DNA of 64,000 bases from Chlorophyllum brunneum. Lineage: Eukaryota; Basidiomycota; Agaricomycetes; Agaricales; Agaricaceae. Location of the stretch: the NCBI GenBank assembly GCA_963576785.1, contig OY756139.1:2542001-2606000 (forward strand), in the 5' to 3' direction. A program made the position numbers and the translations under genes. A model generated the notes under the pieces. The model did not search any database. It was not told where the DNA came from and saw only the letters and a list, made by a program, of their open reading frames with translations. This document shows, one piece after another, positions 11,867-21,894 of the stretch (within the stretch, counting starts at the first letter, position 1; each line of letters opens with the position of its first letter).

Positions 11867-12776
11867 TGATTGAGTGAGTTGGGTAGGTAAGATTGATCCA
11901 ATAATTGAGAGAAATCGAGTGGGGGGGTTCAACGAGTCAAGACTGGGATTTAGAAGGGCACTACGCTAGCATCGACGGTAAAAATTGGGGAAACTTCAGA
12001 CGAGACGGAGGAGACGAGGAGCGGGTGGGTGTTGTCGATAGCGAAACTCGGGGGTATGCGCAGAAAATACATTTTGTCAGGTTGGGGGCTAGCGGACGTC
12101 CAAAGTCAATAGACCTGGACAATCCGATCACAAAGTCTTGCTGGCGTGCAGAAAGACTTTGAGGGTGAGATCTGGGCTAGATGGGGCAGAAAACAGTGCT
12201 GAAGGCTGGGTCGGGGAGTGTTCTGGGTCGGGAGGGTGGTGAGGAGGGCGGGGGGACGGATTTATAGACAGGCTGGACGATGCAAGTTGACTGGAGTCAG
12301 AGCCCCTTGACCCTAACAAGGACAAACAATATCGCACCGAGTCATCCAGGTGGCACTGTGTGGCCTCCATCACAACCCTGGCCCGACTCAACTCCGCCTC
12401 ACAGCCTCTCCCTCGGCATCCCCCGACACTGCACCCACCCGCCCTCCGCCCTCTGGCCCCTCTCTCGCTGCTCATGCTGACTGGGCATCTTCTGTATCCC
12501 ACTGCACCGGGGCAGGTGCTACAGCAACCTCATTTCGCAACCGCCGAGTGTGGAAAATCAGACATGTCATTTTCTAATTCGGGCTGGTAATGCTGTTCAA
12601 CCACCGCTCTCAATCACCCGCTCGTCTTTGTTTGGCTTCCTGCTATTCCACTCTCACGACTCCCTAACCACGTGGCCTGGACTACCTCCATTCTAGTCGA
12701 GTCATCCACACAAAACCGGCAACCGTCTCACCCGTTGCCCACTTCTGAGATTCTCCATTTAATCTCGTCGTCTGCT
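11867..12776. other. Intergenic region upstream of cyclin gene
   Basis: Upstream DNA of the cyclin gene, with pyrimidine-rich tracts near 11700–11800 and C/T-rich sequence at 12180–12480. Several long open frames on both strands here are low-complexity (Pro/Ser/His) and overlap each other, which fits biased composition rather than coding. It probably holds the cyclin promoter. Confidence 0.4.
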
Positions 12777-13298
12777 ATGCTGCATAGACCTTTGCTAGGT
12801 CCGTCAATTCCAAAGCTGTGTCGCCAAGCGCTCTTCCGGCGGCAAACAACCCAGACCTCATCTTACAGGTGGTTAGTAGCACCAGTCTTCAATGAATGAT
12901 CACATACCCTACACACGCATCATTGCCGTTCGGCTGCGATGCACTCGGACGATCATTGGTCATTGATCCCAATACTTCGGCCTGTTTCGGTCATTCATGG
13001 CAAAGAATCAAGGAATATGACTCGCCGGGTAGGTTTGAACCGGCGGTCACGGACGGAGATTGATTGTGAAGGATATCGCGCAGCGTAAGGTGACTCTGCG
13101 TATGACTACATTATACTGACGCTCGGCAGGAAATCTCCCTGGAGGCCGTGTTGCAGCAATTCGGCCGTCAGAAGACACCAAAGCCGCTAAACTGTTCCGG
13201 AACATGAATCAGCGGCTGTTGGTGGCTTCTGTCTCGAAATTTCCTTCGAACACCGCCCATTGGACCAATACCACGAACAGCCTTGTGGATAAGCTCAG
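12777..13298 (+). CDS. Candidate small gene, possible mitochondrial protein (weak)
   Basis: Tentative model. Exon 1 (12777–12868) starts MLHRPLLGPSIPKLCRQ, rich in Arg and lacking acids, like a mitochondrial presequence. A candidate exon at 13059–13084 (IVKDIAQ) joins a third exon, 13130–13298, through a clean 45-nt GT–AG intron. That exon reads NLPGGRVAAIRP and then KAAKLFRNMNQRLL, which looks like real protein. The three pieces are in one frame, but the first intron is long (190 nt) and its acceptor is uncertain. The 3' end is unresolved: a GTTAAT donor and a TACTAAC box follow at about 13299–13335. I do not recognise the family. Confidence 0.3.
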
Positions 13299-14775
13299 GT
13301 TAATCCTGCGCGTATGCAGTACTTTTACTAACAAGATTTCGGTTCAACCTCCTATTCCTCGTGGTGGACTCTTTTCGCTCGCTGCTGTTTCTTGAGTGAT
13401 CGACCCCTCACTGGCTCCATAAGCCTGTATGTAACTTTTAAGTTGGACCTGCGATTCTTGTGAGTCAATAGCTTATGACGTGAAATGTATTTGATGTCAA
13501 GTTGGGATGCCAAGTGTCACCCTACATACACAAAAGATTTCTGGGAGTCCCATCTTCCAACACTTCACACCCGGTTTGCTTCGGCCACAGAACAGACCCT
13601 AGTCATTTACTCTGTCATGATTGGTGTCGGATTCTCCTTGTCGAGGACCCACTACTCCTCCCGAAAAGATCAGAATGTGGGGTGGCCGAACAGCTGTTGT
13701 CATCAAAAATGATCACCACTGAAGCACATAGGAGAACCTTTACACAACAGCACTTGTGACAGCTAAAGACTCCAGAGACCTGCCACAGAACATCAGACAT
13801 GTTGCAATAATAGTAAAGATCGGCTGAATGCAGGAGCATCCACACATCAACTATATAGCTGATGTTCAGAGTGTTCCCATTCTGGTTATGGACAGACATG
13901 GACATATGGCGTTACTTCGACCAGGCTTCTTCACACGGTGTATGAATGGGAACGAATACCGGGACAAACATATATTATGACACGTATTTTTGGGGCCAAA
14001 AGAGCCGCAATGCAGGATCCTTCCCAGTCCTCACTGCCGCTTCGGAACCATCCGTGCTGGACGGGACAAACAAACAAGGATAAGACATAGTCCTAACATT
14101 CTTATTACTGTTTACTTTTGTTTGTCCCGCGCACGAGAGGCTGGGAAGGAGCCTGGTCGCAACGATGAAATATGTGTCAAAAAAGGCGTGTGAGTATTCC
14201 GATGTCCAAACACAAAATTTCGGGATATAAAGGGATAAGCTGGGAGGTCGAAAGATATCTACCCCCAATCTACACCACTGCAAGCTGGAATCTTAGTTGG
14301 TTCAGTAAACTCTAGTTGGATTGATTCGGGTCAGCTAGCCGTTAACCTAAACAGGTTTATAACCTACCACAGCATAATTAATGTTCTCACTCCACGTTTG
14401 ATTACTGACGTAGCCATATGTGGTTCTCTATAGACTGTTACGTTTGCCTGCTATTATCGTCTGAGTAGGTTTGATGGAGAAAATGGGCATGACCCCAGCC
14501 AAGGATACTGTACTTGACGAGGTACAGTGCTAGCGATGGGGTTGTCTCGAACGTGCGGAGCCAACGGGTATGAGGGGAAGATTAGCGGAGTTGGAAAAGA
14601 CAGAGACTAAACAAGCCTAGCGACCGTGATCCTGGCGGTGTGCTCAAGCCGAAGAAAAGAAACCAGGCGATTGTTTTTTTGTCGCCTCCTTTCTCTTCCA
14701 ATTCAACGTCTAGTGCCCGGCGTCGAATTCCTCTCTCCTCGTCTCTCGTTTAACGGTCCCACTCCTTTTCCACAG
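13299..14775. other. Intergenic spacer with imperfect inverted repeat
   Basis: No supported gene, apart from a possible 3' end of the candidate gene ending near 13298. The notable content is the inverted repeat at 13978–14179, described separately, and a small hairpin near 14505–14527 (ACTGTAC and GTACAGT). The last few hundred bases are presumably the promoter and leader of the SLT-domain gene; an open frame from 14626 runs into that gene's exon 1, but the ATG at 14776 gives the signal peptide. Confidence 0.45.
13978..14179. repeat. Imperfect inverted repeat, about 200 bp
   Basis: Two arms pair over several blocks: TGACACGTATTT (13978–13989) with AAATATGTGTCA (14168–14179), TCCTTCCCAG (14018–14027) with CTGGGAAGGA (14141–14150), and CGGGACAAACAAA (14062–14074) with its exact complement at 14117–14129. 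The central loop is about 42 nt. A third direct CGGGACAAACA lies just outside at 13960–13970. It could be a small MITE-like element or a transcribed hairpin; I found no clear target-site duplication. Confidence 0.5.
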
Positions 14776-16009
14776 ATGAGGCTCCTAACAACCCTCCTTA
14801 CTTTGTTCCTGACCCTCGTCGTCACTAATGCCAGCAATCATCATGGTCATTCGCTAGGTTCTCGCCACTCCCGTATTTCGGCTAGGACGCCTTCCCTCGA
14901 GAAAAAGTCTCCTCAAAAGCGTTGTGCACGTCGTAACAAGGTGGATGAGGTACCGTTTGCAGGTTTCGTGTTAGTTTTGACAACGATTTGTAGAGTTCGA
15001 AAGCCACCTCCACCGAGAAGCATGAACATTCTTCGACCAAAGCTAGCTCTATCAAGAAGACAAATGCTCCTAAACATCCTTCTAATAATTCTGGCAACAA
15101 TAATAACGATTACTCTGGAGATGGTGGTGGTGGTCGAATCCTTAATGCTTCGGGCAAGTGCGGCAGCAGCCACGCAGTTGGTAAGCTTGTCATCCATATC
15201 TCCAAGTCATTAGTGATGCTAAATAGTGCTTCAGCCTCGACTACCAAGACTAGCGGTCCTAACGGGAGTATTGATTTTCTGAATTGTGGTATTGATGGCG
15301 GAGGATGGACCCCCCCCTCCATTAACATCAAGGATGTCGTCGTCAAATCCCTGTCTGAAGCGATCCAGTCGTCCAATAGCCCATTCCATGCTTGCAAGTC
15401 TTATGTCGGGTTATTCAACAAGTATGGCGGTCAATACGGCGTCCCGCCGATATTCTTGGCTTCGTTTGCCATGCAAGAAAGCTCTTGTAACCCTAATACT
15501 ATTGGCGGTGCTGGGGAGCAAGGTCTCATGCAAATTACCAAGGACAAGTGTCATGGCGCGCCTGGCGGTAACTGCCGTGATCCTGTGAGTACATTCTACA
15601 TATCATTTTCAGTCCAGCTGACCCGTTCCGTGGCAGGATTTCAACATCCGGACCGGCGCCAAATACTTTGCGGATACCTTGGGCGATGTTGGAGGTGATG
15701 TACTAGTCGCTATTGGCCGCTATAATGGCTGGTACCTTGGTCTGACCGTTGTATGTTTGCTACATCATCTATCCCACAAACAAACGTTGACGGAGACTTG
15801 TATCGATAGGGAAAGGCTACGGCTCCCCGTTATGGTAGTTGCTGTCGCTGCCAACAGAACCTCGACTAGTAAGTGCTGTTTCTAGTCTTTTTGAATGCAA
15901 AGATAACGTATCATCCCATAGCTTGCACCAATTCTTGAATGGTTGGTGCCAGAATATCAATGCTTATGACAGGAAACTTGGAAAATACTTCAATCTCGAT
16001 GTTTGTTGA
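14776..16009 (+). CDS. Secreted SLT/lysozyme-like domain protein, 320 aa
   Basis: A predicted extracellular protein with a transglycosylase SLT (GH23-like) fold, a domain best known from bacterial and phage enzymes that cleave peptidoglycan. Six exons: 14776–14940, 14994–15180, 15235–15584, 15637–15750, 15810–15868 and 15922–16009, giving 321 codons. The start gives a signal peptide (MRLLTTLLTLFLTLVVTNAS). A Ser/Lys/Asn-rich linker with a Gly run follows for about 100 residues. The catalytic domain begins near residue 130 (KSYVGLFNKYGGQYGVPP). The likely catalytic Glu sits in FAMQESSCNP, followed by the family motif GEQGLMQITKDKC, NIRTGAKYFADTLGD and VAIGRYNGW. Several Cys (CHGAPGGNC, SCCRCQ, GWC) fit secreted disulphides. 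Role is inferred: attack on bacterial walls or defence. Related domains occur in other basidiomycetes, from memory. Confidence 0.85.
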
Positions 16010-16388
16010 ACCAGGAACGACCGTTACCGGGTTTATACCGAGGGCAACATGTCACTCATTCTATACTCCGCTCATTTCTGACTCCCCTATGGCCTGGCCA
16101 GAACGCTTTCAGTCGCTGTGCCACGGTTCTGATTTCGTGCTCTTTTTATCGCATGCGCTGGAATGCTCGTATACCCATTTTTCATCTTACTTACGGTCTC
16201 TGCTTCATGAGATCCGCTGTGCGGTGCATACCTTAACGTTCATAGCAGTGCTATTCATTTTACTGGAGATAGTTGATCTATATATGGTTTGAGAACGATG
16301 ATCTACACACGTGGGAAATGTACTTTGGGATTTTGACTTCGCTTGTGACAACAAGGGCTGGGACGCAGAATATCCTCCAACTTCACTC
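16010..16388. other. Intergenic spacer
   Basis: Between the SLT gene stop and the phosphatase 5 start, both on the plus strand. It should contain the terminator of the first and the promoter of the second. No motif stands out. Confidence 0.4.
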
Positions 16389-18826
16389 ATGTCCGATTCG
16401 TCCTCTTCAGCCGCCTCTTCTCCTCCCCTGTCCACCTCGACGCCGCCCTCATCAGTTCCATCGCCCCAGTTGCACTCCCTCACCCTGACGGATCTCGTCC
16501 CAGTAACGGACCAAGATAAGGCGGAGGCTGCGCGAATCAAAATCGAGGCCAATAGAGCCTTTACGAGTATGGATCTCCTTTCCTATCAGCAATCTTCCTA
16601 GCCAGACCATCATCATTACTTTAGGTCACGACTTTACCACTGCGGCCAAACTCTATTCTGATGCCATCGAGAAGAACCCGAATGAATCCACTTTGTGGTG
16701 CAACCGCGCATATTCCAGGATGAAGCTGGAAGAATTTGGATATGCTCTGAATGACGCAAGTGCGGCGGATCGGTTATAGCTGTCGTATTGATTCTCAAAC
16801 GAGTTCTTTCCAAGCGCAAGCCATAAAACTTGACCCCCGCTATGCGAAGGCATATTACCGGTGAGGCGCCCCGCGTGGTTATTACAATTCTTTATTTACG
16901 ATCGGCATTCCAAGTGCAGTCGTGCAACGTGTTATCTACAGACCCTCAGGCCCCAATTTGCTGTTGCAGATTTCAAGAAGATTTTGACCATCGAACCTCA
17001 GAATGAAACCGTGCGACAGCAAATGGTCTTGACACAAAAGCTTATAAGGAAAATCGAATTTGAGAAGGTGGCCAAGGAGTGTTTTTTGGTTTGATAAGTA
17101 TTAATTGAATCTACTCACAGGCCATTGAGACGGAAGAGGAAAAAGATGCCGTGACTAGATGCTTAGAAATTATTGCTGAAGGTGCGTGCTATTATTGGAT
17201 CCATCTGGGTTCTTTATTTACATCTTTGGCGGCAGGTGGATGTGATTTGGACAAGACGTACAATGGTCCCCAGTTACCCTCTGATGATGGGAAATATAGG
17301 ATTACCTTGGAATTCATTCGTAGTATGATCCAGTGGTTCAAGGACGGGAAAACGCTGCCGAAACGCTACGTTTGGGAAATTGCGCTGGGTGCTCATGGTG
17401 ATTTTGCGTCCGAGGAAAGCTTGGTCGATGTCTCCATTGAAGCCGGTGTCACCGTTGATGTTATTGGGGACGTTCACGGTGCGTTGGAATATCGTTTTGA
17501 AGTTATCATATGATTAAATTTCTCAAGGCCAGTACTATGATATGCTACATCTGTTTTCGCTCACTGGGGAGCCGAGTGAGAGGCACTACCTGCTTATGAA
17601 TGGTGACCTCGTTGACCGGGGTTCATGGTCTATGGAGGTGATTCTGACGGCATTCGCATTTAAATGTGTGTATTAGTCTTTAGATTCCGCCTGCATTTAC
17701 TGATTGTGTCAAAGGGCTATACCCGAAGTATATGTTCATCAATCGTGGCAACCATGAAGCGAAGGATATGAACCGGACGTATGGGTTTGAAGGAGAGGTT
17801 AAACATAAACATGGTGAACAGAGTTACAAGGTGAGCTGAGAACCAGCGCTTATGACACCAAAGCTCATGAAGCTATCTATAGCTATTCGCCCACATTTTC
17901 ACTACACGTTTGTCTGCCTTTCTGTTTAATCTTTCGTTCTGAACTCATACTCTGGCAGTTCCTCTGGCGACACTGGTGAACGCCACAAAACCTCCAACAC
18001 CCAAGGAAGGCTCAGGCGCTATTCTCTCAGCTGATGGGTTCAAGCGATACTTCGTCGTTCATGGCGGTTTGTTCAGTAAAGATGGGGTGACGTTGGATGA
18101 TATCCGTAAAGTCCCTCGAGTTGGCCGGCAGCCTGGTACAGAAGGACTTATGTGTAAGTTGTGTCCCCTAACTATAATCCTAGTTTTTACTGAACGGCGA
18201 CCATAGGCGAGGTACTTGACCCGTTAGCTCTTTGGAGTTGACATTTTTGAATTCCGGATCGATAGTTGTTATGGACAGACCCCCAAGTGACTCCTGGACG
18301 AGGTCCAAGTAAACGTGTAAGTGCATTTTTGTCGTCTTATACCCATTCGAGGTTAAGTCAGTCATCCAGGGTGTTGGTATCTCGTTCGGACCCGACGTTA
18401 CAAAACGATGGTGCACCTTGAACAGAGTTTCTGGTATCATAAGAAGTCACGAGGTCCGACAAGGTATGGATCCAAGAAGACTATATCCATCAACCCACTG
18501 ACAGTTGAGCTTGCAGATGGATACGAGATAGAGCATGATGGTTTATGCACGACAGTGGGTCACCTCGGCTCTATAGTACATATGATGATTAACAACATCT
18601 CAAGGTTTTCTCCGCGCCGAATTACGTTGATCAAGCTGGAAACAAGGGCGCCTTTGTACGTGTAGACAGTCTTACCTTGTCGTCCGCACTTCACTCAACT
18701 TGGTCATAGATCCGTATTGACTCTGCTGGCACCCGAGAATATTTCCAGTTCGAGGCCAAACCCCATCCCCCAATCAAACCAATGGCCTATGTCCAAGGCG
18801 GTCTCGGTAACCTCATGATGATGTGA
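16389..18826 (+). CDS. PPT1: Serine/threonine protein phosphatase 5 (PP5/Ppt1), 546 aa
   Basis: A TPR-containing PPP-family phosphatase that dephosphorylates Hsp90 co-chaperones and other targets. Sixteen exons sum to 547 codons. After a Ser/Pro-rich leader, three TPR units span roughly residues 45–150 ([45 protein letters not shown]). The catalytic domain carries the metal-binding PPP signatures in order: [15 protein letters not shown] (usual GDFVDRGS), [23 protein letters not shown] and FSAPNY. The C-terminal tail ends GGLGNLMMM. Exon 11 is only 5 nt (18207–18211). It supplies the Cys and Glu of LMCELLW, a conserved segment, and lies between a 53-nt and a 54-nt canonical intron; skipping it would shift the frame. 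Exon 9 is also short (25 nt). Start ATG 16389 is the first in frame. Identification is firm. Confidence 0.95.
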
Positions 18827-19029
18827 ATGTGCTTCGTTCTGTATCTAGGGGCTCTTGTAGTCGTAGTGTTCACTATCGTCTGCAATCAATTCTTGTTTAT
18901 GTGCAACCACCGTGCGAAATCCGGGCGGCTGCGACTTGTCCACCTGCTATCTGTGCTCAATATTCAATCTTCGAACCCTCGCCATACAACGCTCAAGCGA
19001 TTGTCGTGCTCAGAAATAGGACTCCCGGA

Positions 19030-21800
19030 ATGGACAAAACAAAGTCGAAATTGGCAGGATTTTTTGACGACGACGAAGACTCTTCCTTCTCAGTGCGATG
19101 GACAGGGCTATTTCCTTCTCTCATCATACTCACCAATTGCTCGTTCAATTAGCAAAAGCCCGTTGACGAGGCAAAACTTTCACAGTATACGTCCGGAACT
19201 GTTCGTAAATCGAGACGCGAAAAGGAACAGGAAGCTGCTGAGGTCAAGAAACGGGAGGAGGAGGCTTCGGCAGCCAAGGCCTACGCTGAGTTTTTGGATG
19301 CCTTTCAGGGGGATGATGCGGCGCGAAGGAAAAGGTCAGCATTCGTGAGGGCTGGTTCTGGTGGAGCGGAATATAATCCTTCGAGGGCTGGGGATGGAGG
19401 CTCTTCGTCCGCCAAAGTGTCTAGTATGGACAGGGTACGTAATTGACTGTCCTAACGCCTCCTTCCAAGCTCATGGTTCGCCAGTCGATGTCGCCTCCAC
19501 AAATCGTGCCGAAACCCAAAGGAAAGAGGGCTATGGACGCATTTCTGGAAGAAATCAAGAGGTGAGCCCAGTCAATAGGGCATATATGCACTACAACTTG
19601 ACGATCACGCAGGGATCAGGCAGAAAGGGAGGCCAAATATGCGAAACAATGTGCGTCATACCAATAACTTGCGGGGCACTGGCTTGCCAACAACCTCCAT
19701 AGCACAGAGTCATGGTCGTTCAGTAACGGCGCTCGCAGGTAGGCAATTCAATGGTGTACTCCCTTCTGGGTATTTATCGCCCTCCATTGCAGCCTATGAG
19801 GGTCAAAGTGGTAGTAAGGATCGTGGAGACCCACAGGTAACGAGGATTTCGTTTCTACGTTCTTATACCGCTCCATTGAACTTGATTTCCCACAAGACTT
19901 CAAACATATTTGTCGCTAATTTACCCCCTCATGTCACGGAAGAATCTTTGGGTAATTTCTTCGCTAGAGTAGGGCCGGTGGGCTCTGTAAGAATACTGCT
20001 ATCTTGTTCCTGAACATTGGTTTATGCTTCTACAGGTCAAGATCATGTGGCCAAGATCCGATGGTACTGTAGGGCCTGGAGCGGACATGACAGCGTCTCG
20101 AAGGAGCAACAAGGCTGGGTTGAGTGGCTTCGTATCCTTCATGAAGCGTCGTGACGCTGAAGAAGCATTGCGTGAATTTGACGGATATGATTGGGGTGGC
20201 TCTATTCTGCGAGTTGGTTGGAGTAAAGCTGTTCCCCTTGCAGCAAAACCAAAATATGGTAGGTTGCAGAAACGAATTCAAATTCCGATTCATGGCTTGT
20301 GCTGATTTGTTGATCACAGTTGCAACTTCGTACTATCGAGAACATGAGAGGAGTCGGAGCCGAAGCCGTTCTCGCGAGCGTCTGCGGTCCCGTTCCCAAG
20401 ATAGACACCATCGAAGTTCACGTCGCTCACGCAGTCGTTCCTACGATGGGGACAGAGATAGGAGTCGGTCTCGTTCTCGGCGTAGATCTCACAGTTGGTC
20501 ACGCCGATATTTTTCCCCTCGCAGCCGATCTCCGCGACGACGCTATTCTCGGAGCCCACTCAGCAGAGCCCACACTGAAGAAGAGGAAGCAGTTACCGAT
20601 ACTTTCATTCGAGCTGTTGCCTCAGAGGTGAAGGGTCAGGACTCGAAATATGAAGAAGCACTCCGGGAACGTGAGCGCAACAACCCGAAATATGCATTCT
20701 TACTACACAAAAATGTCTGCTGTTCTTTCTGTGATTAGCTACCATGTTGCTGATCCATTTGCAGCATCGGCGCCACGCATTTTATCGTGGGTTGATCGAG
20801 TCAGATCGTGCTTTGAAACCGGAATTCGATGATGAGGTTCGTGGGGCTTCCCAATGTATTGAACTACTGCAATAACCTGACCATTTGCGCAGGGCTACAA
20901 TTCCGTCTACTCAACTGACTCCGCCGAGGAATCTGAAAGGGAACGAGGTCGTAAGAACAAGCTAGGGAAGCTTGCAAGGAAGAGGTTCGAAGCGATGCTC
21001 CGAGGAATGTCAGGTAAACGTGGCGAGATTGCAAGGTGCATGGCATTTAGTCTCGAACACGCTGAAGCAGCACATGAAGTATGGATCCCATTCGAGCTGT
21101 TCTTCTCAGGCTCACAGTGTATTAGGTTGCAGATATCATTGTTGCCTCATTACTGGTAGATGGGACCGCCGTACCGAGGAAGGTTGCCCGATTGCATCTT
21201 ATCTGCGATATCCTTCATAATTCAGCGGCCTCCGTTCCGAGTGCTTGGAAGTTCAGACAGGAGTTCCAGTCCAGGCTTGGTATTGTGTTTGACCATCTCG
21301 CCAATATTTACCACTCCTTTCCTGGCCGTATGACAGCGGAGACGTTCAAGAAGCAAATCATTGCGGTTGTTGAGGTCTGGGAGGATTGGATTGTATTTCC
21401 TCCGGAAGTGACAGCTGAACTCCGCCAACGTCTCGAAGGTGCCACCGTTCCATCCGAGACCAGGGTGGAAGACGAAGGAGAGAAAGTGGAGGAGCAGAAG
21501 GCTTCATTCAGTTCTCGATTCAAACAGAGCTCATTCAAGCTTGCCACTGACGTTCCATCCATGGATGGGGATGCAATGGACATTGAAAGTGATCTTGATG
21601 GACGGCCCGTTGACGACGTCGACGGCGAACCCTTGGATGATGTGGATGGAGAGCCCGTGGATGACGTCGATGGTGAACCTGTGGACGATGTCGATGGAGA
21701 ACCTGCGGATGACCTTGATGGGATGCCTGTGGATGATGTGGATGGTGAACCTGCAGATGACATGGACGTTCATTTTGGCGACACAGTACCCAATGCTTAG
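19030..21800 (+). CDS. U2 snRNP-associated SURP protein (SR140/U2SURP)
   Basis: A spliceosomal factor that associates with the U2 snRNP. About a dozen exons. Domain order is an acidic start (MDKTKSKLAGFFDDDED), a Lys/Glu-rich helix, an RRM (NIFVANLPPHVTEESLG, then AGLSGFVSFMKRRDAEEAL), and an RS region of repeated Arg-Ser/Ser-Arg dipeptides near 20330–20570. Next come a SURP module (NNPKYAFLLHK joined to HRRHAFYRGLI) and a CID-like domain (ARCMAFSLEHAEAAHE, then RLHLICDILHNSA and ETFKKQIIAVVEVWEDW). This order matches U2SURP. The C-terminus is unusual: seven in-frame copies of an 8-residue acidic unit, then HFGDTVPNA and the stop. The gene follows the phosphatase by about 200 bp on the same strand and converges on the vigilin gene with 94 bp between stops. 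Confidence 0.9.
21597..21764 (+). repeat. 24-nt coding tandem repeat, 7 units
   Basis: Seven head-to-tail units of 24 nt encode variants of DGEPVDDV (DGRPVDDV, DGEPLDDV, two DGEPVDDV, DGEPADDL, DGMPVDDV, DGEPADDM) in the tail of the U2SURP gene. Units differ by synonymous and missense changes, so the array is not freshly copied. Confidence 0.85.
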
Positions 21801-21894
21801 CATTATCAACATTATACTTTGTAATCCATAAATCCACGCATATCCAACGAGATGTACATAATCAACTACCTCCGGAACTATTGTGAAAGATGTT

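Noticed and set aside
13021..13060. Second T-loop-like GGTTTGAACC with inverted GCCGG repeats
   Set aside because: The loop is 11 nt and no other tRNA arm is present.
21308..21763. Minus-strand Ser/Thr-rich repeat ORFs over the U2SURP tail
   Set aside because: They are the antisense reading of the 24-nt coding repeat.
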